In this document: positions 10,465 through 18,278 of the stretch, piece by piece
Position numbering within the stretch: position 1 is the first letter of the stretch
How the letters are laid out: the number at the start of each line of letters is the position of its first letter
Source: Thermodesulfobacteriota bacterium
Lineage (GTDB): Bacteria; Desulfobacterota; DSM-4660; Desulfatiglandales; Desulfatiglandaceae
Length of the DNA stretch: 29,858 nt
Assembly: GCA_028278625.1 (NCBI GenBank)
Contig: JANQDY010000162.1
Coordinates: forward strand, 1 to 29,858
Direction: 5' to 3'
The notes under the pieces: model-generated
Seen by the model: only the letters and a program-made list of their open reading frames with translations
What the model was told of the DNA's origin: nothing
The model's database searches: none
Made by a program: the position numbers and the translations under genes

Positions 10465-12567
10465 TTAAACGATGGTGTACTCCTCCACCACCCGTCTCAA
10501 CTGTTCGGCCTGGGCATTGAGATCCTGAACCGCACCTTCCACCTGCCGTGTCCCCGACTCGTTCTGGGCCGTGGCCTGGCCGATACTCTCCATGGCCCCA
10601 CCGATCTGGTCCATCCCAGCCAGTTGCTCCTGGGCGCTGGCCGCAATCTGTTGCATGGTTTGGGTCACCGTATGAATATTCCCCTTGATGCGCTGAATGG
10701 CTTCTCCGGCCTTCTCCGCCTGGCGTACGCCGGCATCCGCCCGTTTTGCCCCTTCTTCCGTCACCATCACCGCCTTGTTGCCGGCCTTTTGAATATCGCC
10801 AAGGATTTGATGCACTGTCGCCGTGGCCTCCCTCGATTGAACCGCCAGGTTCCGCACCTCTCCCGCCACAACGGCAAAGCCTCTCCCCGCCTCCCCGGCC
10901 CTTGCCGCTTCTATGGCCGCGTTCAAGGCCAAAAGGTTAGACTGGTCTGCAATATCGTTGACCGTTTCGATAATCTCCCCGATTTGCTGCGTCTTTTCAC
11001 TCAATGAAAGAATGTTGGATGCAATACTCTCCACCTGCTCTTTAACCTCATCGACGCCTTGTAAAGTACTCTGGACAGCCATGAAGCCTTCTTCCGCCTC
11101 CCTGGAAGAATCCCGGGCAAGGATCGCAACCTCTCTGGCGCGATCCGCTGACTGTTTTGCCGTCTGCCGCACCTGATCAACCGTACTGGAAGTCTGGTCC
11201 ACTGCCGCCGCCTGCTGGCTGGCGGTGGCAGCCTGCTCGGTGGTGGACGCCAAAATTTCACTGGTGGCCGACGTAACATTCCTGGTGGCCTCTCCAATCT
11301 GTCCTTTCAAGAAATCATTGGCACTCTGAAGCGCCTTTTCGATCTCTTTAAGCTCGCTGACATCGGTGATATATTCAACGCCTCCCACCACATTTCCCTT
11401 TGCATCCGTTAGTGGCGTACCAATGTAATGAACGGGGATATTTCCCACACCGGGCAATAGGGTTTGTCCCGAGCAAACCGTGTTATTCTCCATGGCCTGT
11501 TCCACACGGCAGTTATCGGTACTGCAGTGGTCGCTTCGAAAGAGGTCATAACACTTCCTGCCCATGGCACTTTGGACGGTCGTATTTGCAAATTCCGCAC
11601 CTTTTTGGTTGATGAACTGGATTTCAAACTGCCGGTCAACGGCCACAACCGGTAACGGCGCGTTATTCAGATAATTCTTCAATTGGCCCATGGTATGCTT
11701 CAGACTGTCAACCATCTGGTTAAACGCATCCGCCAGCACTTTTGTTTCATCCCTGGAACCGATTTCGAGCCGCTTCTCAAAATCTCCTCCTGCGACCCGT
11801 CTGGCAAAACGGACCAACTTATCCAGAGATCCAACCATCGTTCTTACCGTTACGGCCGAAAAAGTGACACAGGTCAAGAGAAGCAATCCAAGGGTTATCC
11901 ACAGTATCTTTTTTGTGAGGGAAACAGCCCACTCCGACAGCCTTCCAACACCGACTGAAAACATATTGGTGGCAATGTCCATTTTTTCGGTGACTTTGTT
12001 GATTTCATCAAGCAGCGCTTTTCTCTGATCCCGGCTCAGGGTCTTCATGTATTTGTGCGCCAGTGAACGATACCGCTGGGCCAGCACATTCCCTTCCCGG
12101 GCGATCTCCACCAATGACATAACCAGCGGCTGAGAAGACAGGAGGCTCACGATGGATACGATATCATGGGCCTGATCCCGATCCACCGACGGAAACCAGC
12201 GGGCCATGTTGTTCGCGATTTCTTCCTTTGGTTTTTCCTTTACTTCATCGATGATACCGCCAAAAATGCCGCTCATGTTTTCAGCGGTTTCCATATGGGA
12301 ATTGAATTTCTTGTAGAACTTCAGATCTCCGCTCTTCGTATATTCCTCAAAAAACCGGGCCGCCTTGTAAAAGTTGACCGTGTGATCCCGTTCGGATCTT
12401 GTAATCAAGAGTGCGCGATCCACCACCGTTAATGCCACAAATCCGACGGCACTGATAATGAGACACGCGAGAATGGGAATGCTTACCAGCGCGAAAATCT
12501 TCTTTCGGATTGAATCAGATAGGGTAAGTCTCATTTTCTGCCATCCTTGTCTCTTTACGATTTTCAT
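10465..12567 (-). CDS. Methyl-accepting chemotaxis protein with helical periplasmic sensor and cysteine-rich PAS domain (receptor 3)
   Basis: This is the first gene of the chemosensory operon and encodes 700 aa. TM1 is at about residues 24-48. The periplasmic region (about 50-218) looks all-helical, like 4HB/HBM-type sensors, rather than Cache. TM2 is at about 219-240, followed by HAMP and then a cytoplasmic PAS domain at about 297-410 ([20 protein letters not shown] to [16 protein letters not shown]). The PAS contains Cys339, Cys348, Cys353 and Cys365 (CX8CX4CX11C), with His347 next to the second. The signalling tip [20 protein letters not shown] follows. The start may instead be the ATG at 12534, which has AAGGA about 9 nt upstream; the ATG at 12567 has AGGAG about 13 nt upstream. 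By position and sensor type this is the best WspA counterpart. Confidence 0.94.
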   Translation of the reverse strand: MKIVKRQGWQKMRLTLSDSIRKKIFALVSIPILACLIISAVGFVALTVVDRALLITRSERDHTVNFYKAARFFEEYTKSGDLKFYKKFNSHMETAENMSGIFGGIIDEVKEKPKEEIANNMARWFPSVDRDQAHDIVSIVSLLSSQPLVMSLVEIAREGNVLAQRYRSLAHKYMKTLSRDQRKALLDEINKVTEKMDIATNMFSVGVGRLSEWAVSLTKKILWITLGLLLLTCVTFSAVTVRTMVGSLDKLVRFARRVAGGDFEKRLEIGSRDETKVLADAFNQMVDSLKHTMGQLKNYLNNAPLPVVAVDRQFEIQFINQKGAEFANTTVQSAMGRKCYDLFRSDHCSTDNCRVEQAMENNTVCSGQTLLPGVGNIPVHYIGTPLTDAKGNVVGGVEYITDVSELKEIEKALQSANDFLKGQIGEATRNVTSATSEILASTTEQAATASQQAAAVDQTSSTVDQVRQTAKQSADRAREVAILARDSSREAEEGFMAVQSTLQGVDEVKEQVESIASNILSLSEKTQQIGEIIETVNDIADQSNLLALNAAIEAARAGEAGRGFAVVAGEVRNLAVQSREATATVHQILGDIQKAGNKAVMVTEEGAKRADAGVRQAEKAGEAIQRIKGNIHTVTQTMQQIAASAQEQLAGMDQIGGAMESIGQATAQNESGTRQVEGAVQDLNAQAEQLRRVVEEYTIV

Positions 12568-12998
12568 GTTGCATTTCCGTCTCCTAAATTACCGCTTCTC
12601 CGCCATCTTCCCGTGACGTCAATTTCCTGGATCATTCCAAATGTAATGCTAGCAATAGGCATGCCGCTCCCCGCAAATAACACCAAAAAAAATATAACCA
12701 TTTGAATTATTATAGGATATTATCTTTTTCGCCCGCTCGGATCTTGTTTCGAAACCCGACGCTTATGCCGCCGATTTCGATTACCATGGCAGCCAAGAAC
12801 GCCAGATAGAGAGCTAACTGACTGTATTTAATAGCGAATCAGAGAAAACCACTGTTTCATGGGAAATATTCGAAATGAACGTCATGTAAATGGCGGTTGT
12901 TCGGGGTCATTGACAAAACCGGGCGTTTATGAGAATCAAAACGCTGCCCGTTTCTTTGTTCTCGCGGACATCCCTATGGATTTAACGGAAAGGATTAC
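12568..12998. promoter_or_regulatory. Divergent intergenic region between the chemosensory operon and the HIT-family gene
   Basis: This 431-bp gap has no convincing gene. It is AT-rich around 12680-12730 compared with its neighbours. A TATAAT hexamer on the minus strand (12709-12714) could be the -10 box of the chemosensory operon, but no good -35 lies 16-18 nt upstream of it. A 10-bp palindrome GTTTCGAAAC is at 12746-12755. On the plus strand a TTGACA at 12910-12915 could be a -35 for the gene at 12999, but the matching -10 is poor. I could not place a sigma-54 (GG-N10-GC) element with correct spacing. The promoter assignments are tentative. Confidence 0.35.
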
Positions 12999-13922
12999 AT
13001 GGACGAAACAACCGCATCAAGTCCTTTTAAAAAAGGAATCCTTTGGGGCCTGGTTAAAACCGTCACCGAGGCGGCACTCAAGTCCGGTGCCCTTAAACCC
13101 ATCAATACCGAAGGGCGCACAATGGCGGACGGCGGTGTCGATTTTCTGGTTCGAGTGGTGGAAAGCCTTGCCCGCAAAGCGGCCGAAAAAGTCCTCAAAG
13201 CCGGAAAAGAAAGGGAAAAAGGGGAGAAACCGAACCCTTTTCTTCCCCATGAACCGGCCATGTTCGTAGCGGACATCTCAGACACCCACCTGTGCCTGCT
13301 CAACAAATTCAATGTGATTGAGCACCATCTGCTGGTGGTGACACGGGCATTTGAACACCAGGAAACCCTTTTGACGGTCCGGGACTTTGAAGCCATGTGG
13401 CGCTGTATGGCTGAATTTGAAGGGCTTGCCTTCTATAATGGCGGCAGGATTGCAGGGGCCAGCCAGGACCACAAGCATCTTCAGTTGATCCCCCTTCCCA
13501 TGGCCAAAACGGGATACCCGGTGCCCCTTGAGAGTCTTATGGACCGGCCCCAGGGAATCCCAGGGATGATCCCGGGGCTCCCTTTTGTTCATGCTTTCAA
13601 ACGGTTCTCCCCCATGACCGGTCTCCCGGATGAAACAGCGGCCAAGACCCTTCACCAGATGTATCGGCTCATGCTTCAGCAGGTTGGGATGAACCCGTTT
13701 GCGGAACGGGAAGCGACCCTTCAATCGGGTCCTTACAATCTGCTCCTCACCCGCCGGTGGATACTGCTGATTCCCCGGTCAAAAGAGTTCTTTGAATCCA
13801 TCTCCATCAATGCCATCGGCTTTGCCGGCGCTCTCCTGGCACGTAACCCCGAAGAAATGGATCTTATCAACAAAACAGGGGGAATGGAGATCCTGAAACA
13901 TGTTGCCGTGGGCATTCAATAA
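12999..13922 (+). CDS. Ap4A phosphorylase / ATP adenylyltransferase-like protein (HIT superfamily)
   Basis: This 307-aa cytoplasmic protein belongs to the Ap4A phosphorylase II (APA1/APA2-like) branch of the HIT superfamily, which splits diadenosine tetraphosphate with phosphate to ADP and ATP. The N-terminal half has NPFLPHEPAMFVADIS and NKFNVIEHHLLVVTRAFEHQ. The catalytic region is GGRIAGASQDHKHLQLIPLP, in which His-Lys-His-Leu-Gln is the HIT-type histidine motif. The C-terminal part (FAEREATLQSGPYNLLLTRRWILLIPRS) matches the family's conserved second domain. The ATG at 12999 has AAGG 7 nt upstream. The gene stands alone. Substrate specificity within the family cannot be read from the sequence; a sugar-nucleotide transferase role is less likely. 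Confidence 0.85.
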   Translation: MDETTASSPFKKGILWGLVKTVTEAALKSGALKPINTEGRTMADGGVDFLVRVVESLARKAAEKVLKAGKEREKGEKPNPFLPHEPAMFVADISDTHLCLLNKFNVIEHHLLVVTRAFEHQETLLTVRDFEAMWRCMAEFEGLAFYNGGRIAGASQDHKHLQLIPLPMAKTGYPVPLESLMDRPQGIPGMIPGLPFVHAFKRFSPMTGLPDETAAKTLHQMYRLMLQQVGMNPFAEREATLQSGPYNLLLTRRWILLIPRSKEFFESISINAIGFAGALLARNPEEMDLINKTGGMEILKHVAVGIQ

Positions 13923-14218
13923 GCCTCTTCCAAACATAAATGGCCCTGGATCTTTTTTGGGCTTGATCTAATGCCATCCACCAGCCGCGTAAATTCCGAA
14001 TTCATCTTTATTTTCATTTGAACGATACATTTCAATATTTGGAAGTACGCCTCATTCGCGCTCATATCGCACAGTCCTACCAACACGCCTGTGCGGTTTT
14101 CATAAGCAAGGCTTTCGTTGACGGATGGGGTGTTTTGGAAAAAAATAATATCAAAGCCTAAAAAAGTACTTGAATCTCATTTTAAACCATGATACCAAAA
14201 ATAGGGAGGGTGAGAGAT
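13923..14218. other. Intergenic region between the HIT gene and the TetR gene, with one inverted repeat
   Basis: This 296-bp stretch has no plausible gene. It contains a perfect 7-bp inverted repeat, CGCACAG at 14068-14074 and CTGTGCG at 14089-14095, with a 14-nt loop and followed by GTTTT. This could be a weak transcription terminator for the upstream gene or an operator site. The segment just before the TetR gene (14140-14200) is AT-rich and is the likely promoter area of the TetR/deacylase/TRAP cassette, but I see no convincing -35/-10 pair. Confidence 0.3.
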
Positions 14219-14920
14219 ATGAATGCGGTTCTTTTCAAACAACTACCATTGATTGAACGAAAGCAGGCGCGTTGCCGACTTGCCTTGCTGGATGCAACGC
14301 TGGACTATCTGTCCAAAAAGACGTTTGCAGAGGTGACTGTGGAAGAACTCTGCGCTGTCGCTGAGATATCCCGCAGTTCCTTTTTCCGTTATTTCAACCA
14401 CAAAAGCGACATCCTGCACTACTATGTTCGCCTTTGGAGCATCCATGCCACTTGGCATGCCGTGATGGAGGCGAAAAGAGCTCCCGGATTGAAAATGATT
14501 GAAGAAATCGTAGAGTGGAGTGCGGGCCAATTTTGCATGCACCCCCGCATGTTCATGGAAGTCATGGCCCTGCGTGCCTCGGATCCAGAAGCAATGAACA
14601 GGATGTCCGATTCGGGGGAACCCATGGTGACTCTTGCGGAGCGTCTATTGCGCTTTCCCCATCACCAGGGCATCGAGAACATTTCCGAAGGCACTTTTTT
14701 TTCTATTTTCCGTTCCAACCTGGAAGCGGCCGTTTCCAAGGGCGAACTTCCGCGGCAATGTGATCAAAAGAAAATCATGCTATCGCTCACATCGATGATT
14801 TATGGTGTTCCAATGATGATGTCCACCAATGATCATCAGCGTTTGGCGACGGCCTACAAGGAACAGATGGAATTGTTGTGGGCAGGAATCCGTGCCACGG
14901 ACCATGGGGAGGGGTCATAA
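14219..14920 (+). CDS. TetR/AcrR family transcriptional regulator
   Basis: This one-component regulator is 233 aa from the ATG at 14219, which has a strong GGGAGGG box 8 nt upstream; an ATG at 14189 lacks such a box. The N-terminal DNA-binding domain is at about residues 17-62: a helix (CRLALLDATLDYLSKK), then FAEVTVEELCAVAEISRSSFFRYFNHKSDIL, the classic TetR helix-turn-helix with the YF-x-x-K-x-x-L signature. The rest is a helical ligand-binding and dimerisation domain with no subfamily I recognise. The stop at 14920 is 27 nt before the deacylase GTG start, so it heads the deacylase/TRAP cassette and probably controls it. The ligand is likely a substrate or product of that pathway, which is inference from position. 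Confidence 0.92.
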   Translation: MNAVLFKQLPLIERKQARCRLALLDATLDYLSKKTFAEVTVEELCAVAEISRSSFFRYFNHKSDILHYYVRLWSIHATWHAVMEAKRAPGLKMIEEIVEWSAGQFCMHPRMFMEVMALRASDPEAMNRMSDSGEPMVTLAERLLRFPHHQGIENISEGTFFSIFRSNLEAAVSKGELPRQCDQKKIMLSLTSMIYGVPMMMSTNDHQRLATAYKEQMELLWAGIRATDHGEGS

Positions 14921-14947
14921 ATCGAATTGAAGGAGCAACAAGCGTTC

Positions 14948-16567
14948 GTGCACTCAAAAGACTTTGATATTGCGGTTAAAAACGCCGAGATACTGGATGG
15001 GACCGGAGCCTCGGCAACGCGCGCCGACATCGGGATCGTAGCCGGGAAAATAGCCGAGATTCGCGATCGGATTGATTTCAGTAGGGCTCACCAGGTGATT
15101 GATGGGGTTGGAAAAATCGTCAGCCCCGGTTTCATTGATACTCACAGTCATGATGACATCTATGTTTTGGTTTGTTCCTCCTGCGATCAAAAATTGTTAC
15201 AAGGTGTTACTTCACTTGTGATTGGAAATTGCGGGTACAGCATGGGTCCCATTTCCCGGAACTTCCGCCAAGAGTTCATTAAAGCCATGTCCTTTCCGGG
15301 GGGCAAATATCTGCCCTCCGAATCCTGGAATTTTTCCGCTCTCGGTGAATATCTGACCATGGTGGAGGAGGCCAAACCTTCGGTCAACATCATTCCTCTG
15401 GTTGGTCATGCAACGGTCCGCATCGCGGTCATGGGTAAAGAACGGAGAGCTCCCTCAAGCGAAGAGCTTGAGGAGATGAGAGAACTGGTCACACAGGGAA
15501 TGGAGGACGGGGCCTTTGGCATGTCATCCGGACTGATCTATGTTCCGGCGCACTACTCCGAGACCGAGGAGATTCTGGCGCTGACAAAGGTAGTGAATGC
15601 CTATGGGGGAATCTATACCACCCACATCAGAAGCGAAAGCGACCGCTGTATGGATGCCATAGAGGAGGCGCTGAAGATCGGCAGGCTGGCCGGTGTGCCG
15701 GTGGTCATTTCGCACCTCAAGGCTTTGGGCAGGGCCAATTGGGGAAAGAGCCGGGAGATTCTGCGCAGACTGGAAACGGCCAGTCAGCATGAGGGACTGG
15801 AAGTGGCATGGGACCAGTACCCGTATTCAGCCATGAGCACTTTCCTTATCGCCACATTGCCCCCTGATGCCCAGGAAGGAGGTGAAAAGGTACTCACGGA
15901 CCGGCTTCGGGACCCGAAATTCAGGCTTTCCGTCATTGAGCAAATCGAGGACAGTGACGGCACTTGGGAAAACCTTATCAAGGCAAGTGGGTTTGACAAT
16001 ATCGTCCTTGCCATTGCACCCAAACACGCCTCTTTTGTGGGGCGAACCCTGGCAGAGATTGCGGCCCGTGAGGGCAAGAATCCCTTTGATCTGGTTTTTG
16101 ATCTTCTGATTTCCGAGGGCCAAGCTGCCGGTATCATATGCCGCGCCATGGAAGAGGGAGATATAACCAGAATTCTGCGTTCTTCGAACACTATGATTGG
16201 CTCAGACGGCGTACCCGACTTTGGCGGTTCAAAGATCCATCCCAGACAGACCGGCACCTTTCCCCGAGTATTGGGCCGTTACGCCAGGGAACGGAAAGTG
16301 CTTCCCTTGGAAGAGGCCGTTCGGAGGATGACCTCCCTGCCCGCAAAGGTTTTTGGGTTAAAATCCAAGGGCCTGGTGAGGAAAGGCCTTGATGCGGACC
16401 TGGTGATCTTCGATCGTCAGAAAATAGCTGACGGATCAACTTTCGAAAATCCCACCATTCCCCCTCTGGGGATCGAATGGGTTTTGGTTAACGGCGTGGT
16501 AGCTGCCAAGGGCGGGACGGTGACGAATGCTGGGAGCGGACAGGTATTGAGAAGGTTCAGACACTAG
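14948..16567 (+). CDS. N-acyl-D-amino-acid deacylase (D-aminoacylase), amidohydrolase superfamily
   Basis: This enzyme hydrolyses N-acyl-D-amino acids to the D-amino acid and a carboxylate. It is 539 aa from a GTG at 14948; a TTG at 14927 is the alternative, and both starts have a purine-rich box about 12 nt upstream. The metal-binding His66 and His68 are in PGFIDTHSHDD. The bridging Cys95 is in VIGNCGYS, matching Cys96 of the characterised Alcaligenes enzyme. Further family landmarks are SSGLIYVPAHYSETEEI, YTTHIRSE and VVISHLKALG (metal-ligand histidines) and MIGSDG (catalytic Asp). No signal peptide is present, so it acts in the cytoplasm. The TRAP transporter begins 22 nt downstream, suggesting that imported substrate is deacylated inside the cell. 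The exact N-acyl group and amino acid are unknown; a dihydropyrimidinase-like role is less likely given the motifs. Confidence 0.9.
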   Translation: MHSKDFDIAVKNAEILDGTGASATRADIGIVAGKIAEIRDRIDFSRAHQVIDGVGKIVSPGFIDTHSHDDIYVLVCSSCDQKLLQGVTSLVIGNCGYSMGPISRNFRQEFIKAMSFPGGKYLPSESWNFSALGEYLTMVEEAKPSVNIIPLVGHATVRIAVMGKERRAPSSEELEEMRELVTQGMEDGAFGMSSGLIYVPAHYSETEEILALTKVVNAYGGIYTTHIRSESDRCMDAIEEALKIGRLAGVPVVISHLKALGRANWGKSREILRRLETASQHEGLEVAWDQYPYSAMSTFLIATLPPDAQEGGEKVLTDRLRDPKFRLSVIEQIEDSDGTWENLIKASGFDNIVLAIAPKHASFVGRTLAEIAAREGKNPFDLVFDLLISEGQAAGIICRAMEEGDITRILRSSNTMIGSDGVPDFGGSKIHPRQTGTFPRVLGRYARERKVLPLEEAVRRMTSLPAKVFGLKSKGLVRKGLDADLVIFDRQKIADGSTFENPTIPPLGIEWVLVNGVVAAKGGTVTNAGSGQVLRRFRH

Positions 16568-16589
16568 ATTTACTAAAGGAGAGTTGAAC

Positions 16590-17636
16590 ATGAAAGAAAA
16601 AGTAAAGTTCTTTTTGGCCTGTTTCTTTGTGAGCATGTTGCTGTTGGTTGGCGTCCCCATGGCCGCTGACAAACCCGCGGAGATCAAACTGGCCCATATC
16701 GGCGGTTCCGATGCCACTCGCAGCTTGATGCATGCGGCGGCCTTGTCTTTCAAGGCGGAATTGGAGGCGAGAACGGCGGGCAAATTAAAGGTGATCGTGT
16801 ATCACTCCGGCCAACTGGGAAAAGAAGTGGACCTCATGGAAGCCGTAGGCAGCAACGTTATTCAGCTTAACATGGCCTCACTGGGCGGACTGTACAGAAT
16901 ATTCACGCCGTTCTACCTCTATTATACCCCCTACGCCTTCAGAAACGCGGATGTCGCCCAGGCTACCATTGAGGGTCCTTTTTCAGAGAAACTGTTTAAA
17001 GCGTTTGAGGAAAAGACCGGTCTGGTGCCTTTGGATTTCCTTGACACCGGTACTTTCGCGGTCATAACCAATAACAAGCGGCCTCTCTTCAAACCTGAAG
17101 ACTTCAAAGGCCTCAAGTTCAGGGGTATGGATCAACTTCAAATCCAGATGTTCAAGTCCCTGGGCGCCAGTGGGGTTCCCATTGCTTTTTCCGAGCTGTA
17201 CACATCACTTCAAACCGGCGTGGTCGACGGTCAAACCAATCCCGACTTTGTGGTGGAATTCCTGAAATTCGATGAAGTCCAAAAATATCTCACTGTGGCC
17301 TATTCGCAGTACGCCTACCAAGTATTAATCTGCAACAAAAAGTGGTTCAAGAGCCTTTCGAACCGGGATCAGAAGGCTGTCCGGGCCGCAGCGCGGGCAA
17401 TGCGCAAAACAGGCCAGGGCTGGGGGCCGGTACTCTCTTTCCTGGCCCAGGAAAAGCTGCAAAAAAGAGGCATGAAAATCAACTACCTGAACCAAGAGCA
17501 AGTTGATGCGCTCCAGAATCTCGCCCGCCCGGCGTGCCTGAAGTGGTTGAAGACCAAGATGGACCCCAAATGGGTGGATGAATTCGAGGAGGCGATCAAA
17601 GCTGCCGAAGCTCAAGCTGCAACAAAATACAAGTGA
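16590..17636 (+). CDS. dctP: TRAP transporter substrate-binding protein, DctP family
   Basis: This is a periplasmic solute receptor of a tripartite ATP-independent transporter. The ATG at 16590 has AAAGGAG 8 nt upstream, giving 348 aa. The N-terminal signal peptide (about residues 1-24) has a positive start, a hydrophobic core FFLACFFVSMLLLVGV and a cleavage site near MAA. The mature domain shows the DctP landmarks: SGQLGKEVDLMEAV, FKGLKFRGMD with the conserved Arg that usually pairs with the substrate carboxylate, FSELYTSLQTGVVDGQTNP, and CNKKWFKSL. It follows the D-aminoacylase by 22 nt and precedes dctQ, so its ligand is probably an N-acyl-D-amino acid or another organic acid feeding that enzyme. 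This is inferred, since DctP specificity cannot be read directly. Confidence 0.94.
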   Translation: MKEKVKFFLACFFVSMLLLVGVPMAADKPAEIKLAHIGGSDATRSLMHAAALSFKAELEARTAGKLKVIVYHSGQLGKEVDLMEAVGSNVIQLNMASLGGLYRIFTPFYLYYTPYAFRNADVAQATIEGPFSEKLFKAFEEKTGLVPLDFLDTGTFAVITNNKRPLFKPEDFKGLKFRGMDQLQIQMFKSLGASGVPIAFSELYTSLQTGVVDGQTNPDFVVEFLKFDEVQKYLTVAYSQYAYQVLICNKKWFKSLSNRDQKAVRAAARAMRKTGQGWGPVLSFLAQEKLQKRGMKINYLNQEQVDALQNLARPACLKWLKTKMDPKWVDEFEEAIKAAEAQAATKYK

Positions 17637-17657
17637 TCCATTATCCATGAGGATGGT

Positions 17658-17715
17658 GGCAACCAAACGGGATGTTCAACCACGCCATCTCCCTGGCGGT
17701 TTGGTGCCGACCGCC
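17658..17715 (+). promoter_or_regulatory. Hairpin-forming dyads in the dctP-dctQ spacer
   Basis: In the 105-nt spacer, GGCAACCAAAC (17658-17668) pairs with GTTTGGTGCC (17699-17708) with one bulged base. Inside it, GGGATG (17669-17674) can pair with CATCTCCC with one bulge, extending the stem. An alternative perfect hairpin is GGCGGT (17695-17700) with ACCGCC (17710-17715) and a 9-nt loop. The two structures share bases and cannot form together. No U-run follows. This fits an mRNA-stabilising or attenuating structure that favours the binding-protein transcript, as is common in binding-protein transport operons. Confidence 0.55.
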
Positions 17716-17741
17716 TCTTGGAAGTCCTTAGCGGGTGACTG

Positions 17742-18269
17742 ATGGTAGCACAATCTGGCGCGGCCCGTATTGAAAAAATAGCTGGCAGGGTGGCGATAGG
17801 AGTAGAAAAGTTGTCAGGAGTGGTGAGCGTAATCGTTTTCGCCATTATGGTTGCCGTCATCCTGCTCGGGGTCATTTTTCGATACGTCATGAAAAGCCCT
17901 TTTGAATGGACAGAGGAACTCGCTCGTTTCCTGATGCTGGCAATGGGCTTTCTGGCCATGAACATGTCGGTAAGGGACAACGGGCACCTGTCAATTGATG
18001 TAATCGTGGACCTTTTTCCCAAAAATATCGTTGCCCTCATTGGCTATCTGGTCGATTTGCTCTGCTGCTTCTTCCTGGTGTTTCTGACATGGAAAGGCTG
18101 CAACATGGCTTTTGGCACCATTATGACCGCCGCCTCAATGGATATTTCAATGTTTTGGCCATACCTGCTGGTTCCGGTGGGTGCAGGTCTGGTCCTGCTG
18201 CAATTCATCCTGAAAATCACCGGTAAAATCTGTCGCAGCTTGATAGGTGTGGAGAACCCCGGCCGCTAA
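17742..18269 (+). CDS. dctQ: TRAP transporter small membrane subunit, DctQ family
   Basis: This 175-aa integral membrane protein is the small permease subunit that joins DctM to form the membrane part of the TRAP carrier. I count four hydrophobic segments: about residues 25-48 (VVSVIVFAIMVAVILLGVIF), 60-78, 95-118 and 130-155. The typical DctQ pattern YVMKSPFEWTEELARFLMLA followed by VRDNGHLSIDVI is present (R-Y-x-x-x-x-x-x-W-x-E-E-x-x-R, then the G-H-x-x-x-D motif). The ATG at 17742 has only a weak GGGTGA box. It starts 105 nt after dctP and ends 9 nt before the dctM start. It is likely co-transcribed and expressed at a lower level than dctP. Confidence 0.93.
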   Translation: MVAQSGAARIEKIAGRVAIGVEKLSGVVSVIVFAIMVAVILLGVIFRYVMKSPFEWTEELARFLMLAMGFLAMNMSVRDNGHLSIDVIVDLFPKNIVALIGYLVDLLCCFFLVFLTWKGCNMAFGTIMTAASMDISMFWPYLLVPVGAGLVLLQFILKITGKICRSLIGVENPGR

Positions 18270-18278
18270 AGGATGTCT

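Noticed and set aside
12670..12690. A possible sigma-54 promoter (TGGTG and TTTGC on the minus strand) for the chemosensory operon
   Set aside because: The GG and GC dinucleotides are 8 nt apart, not the required 10.
12859..13269. A 136-codon plus-strand open frame overlapping the start of the HIT-family gene
   Set aside because: It overlaps the well-supported Ap4A phosphorylase frame for most of its length, has a low-complexity basic composition and matches no family I know.
13930..13975. GGCCC/GGGCT repeat after the HIT-family gene as a terminator
   Set aside because: Only five weak pairs form and the T-run lies in the loop rather than after the stem.
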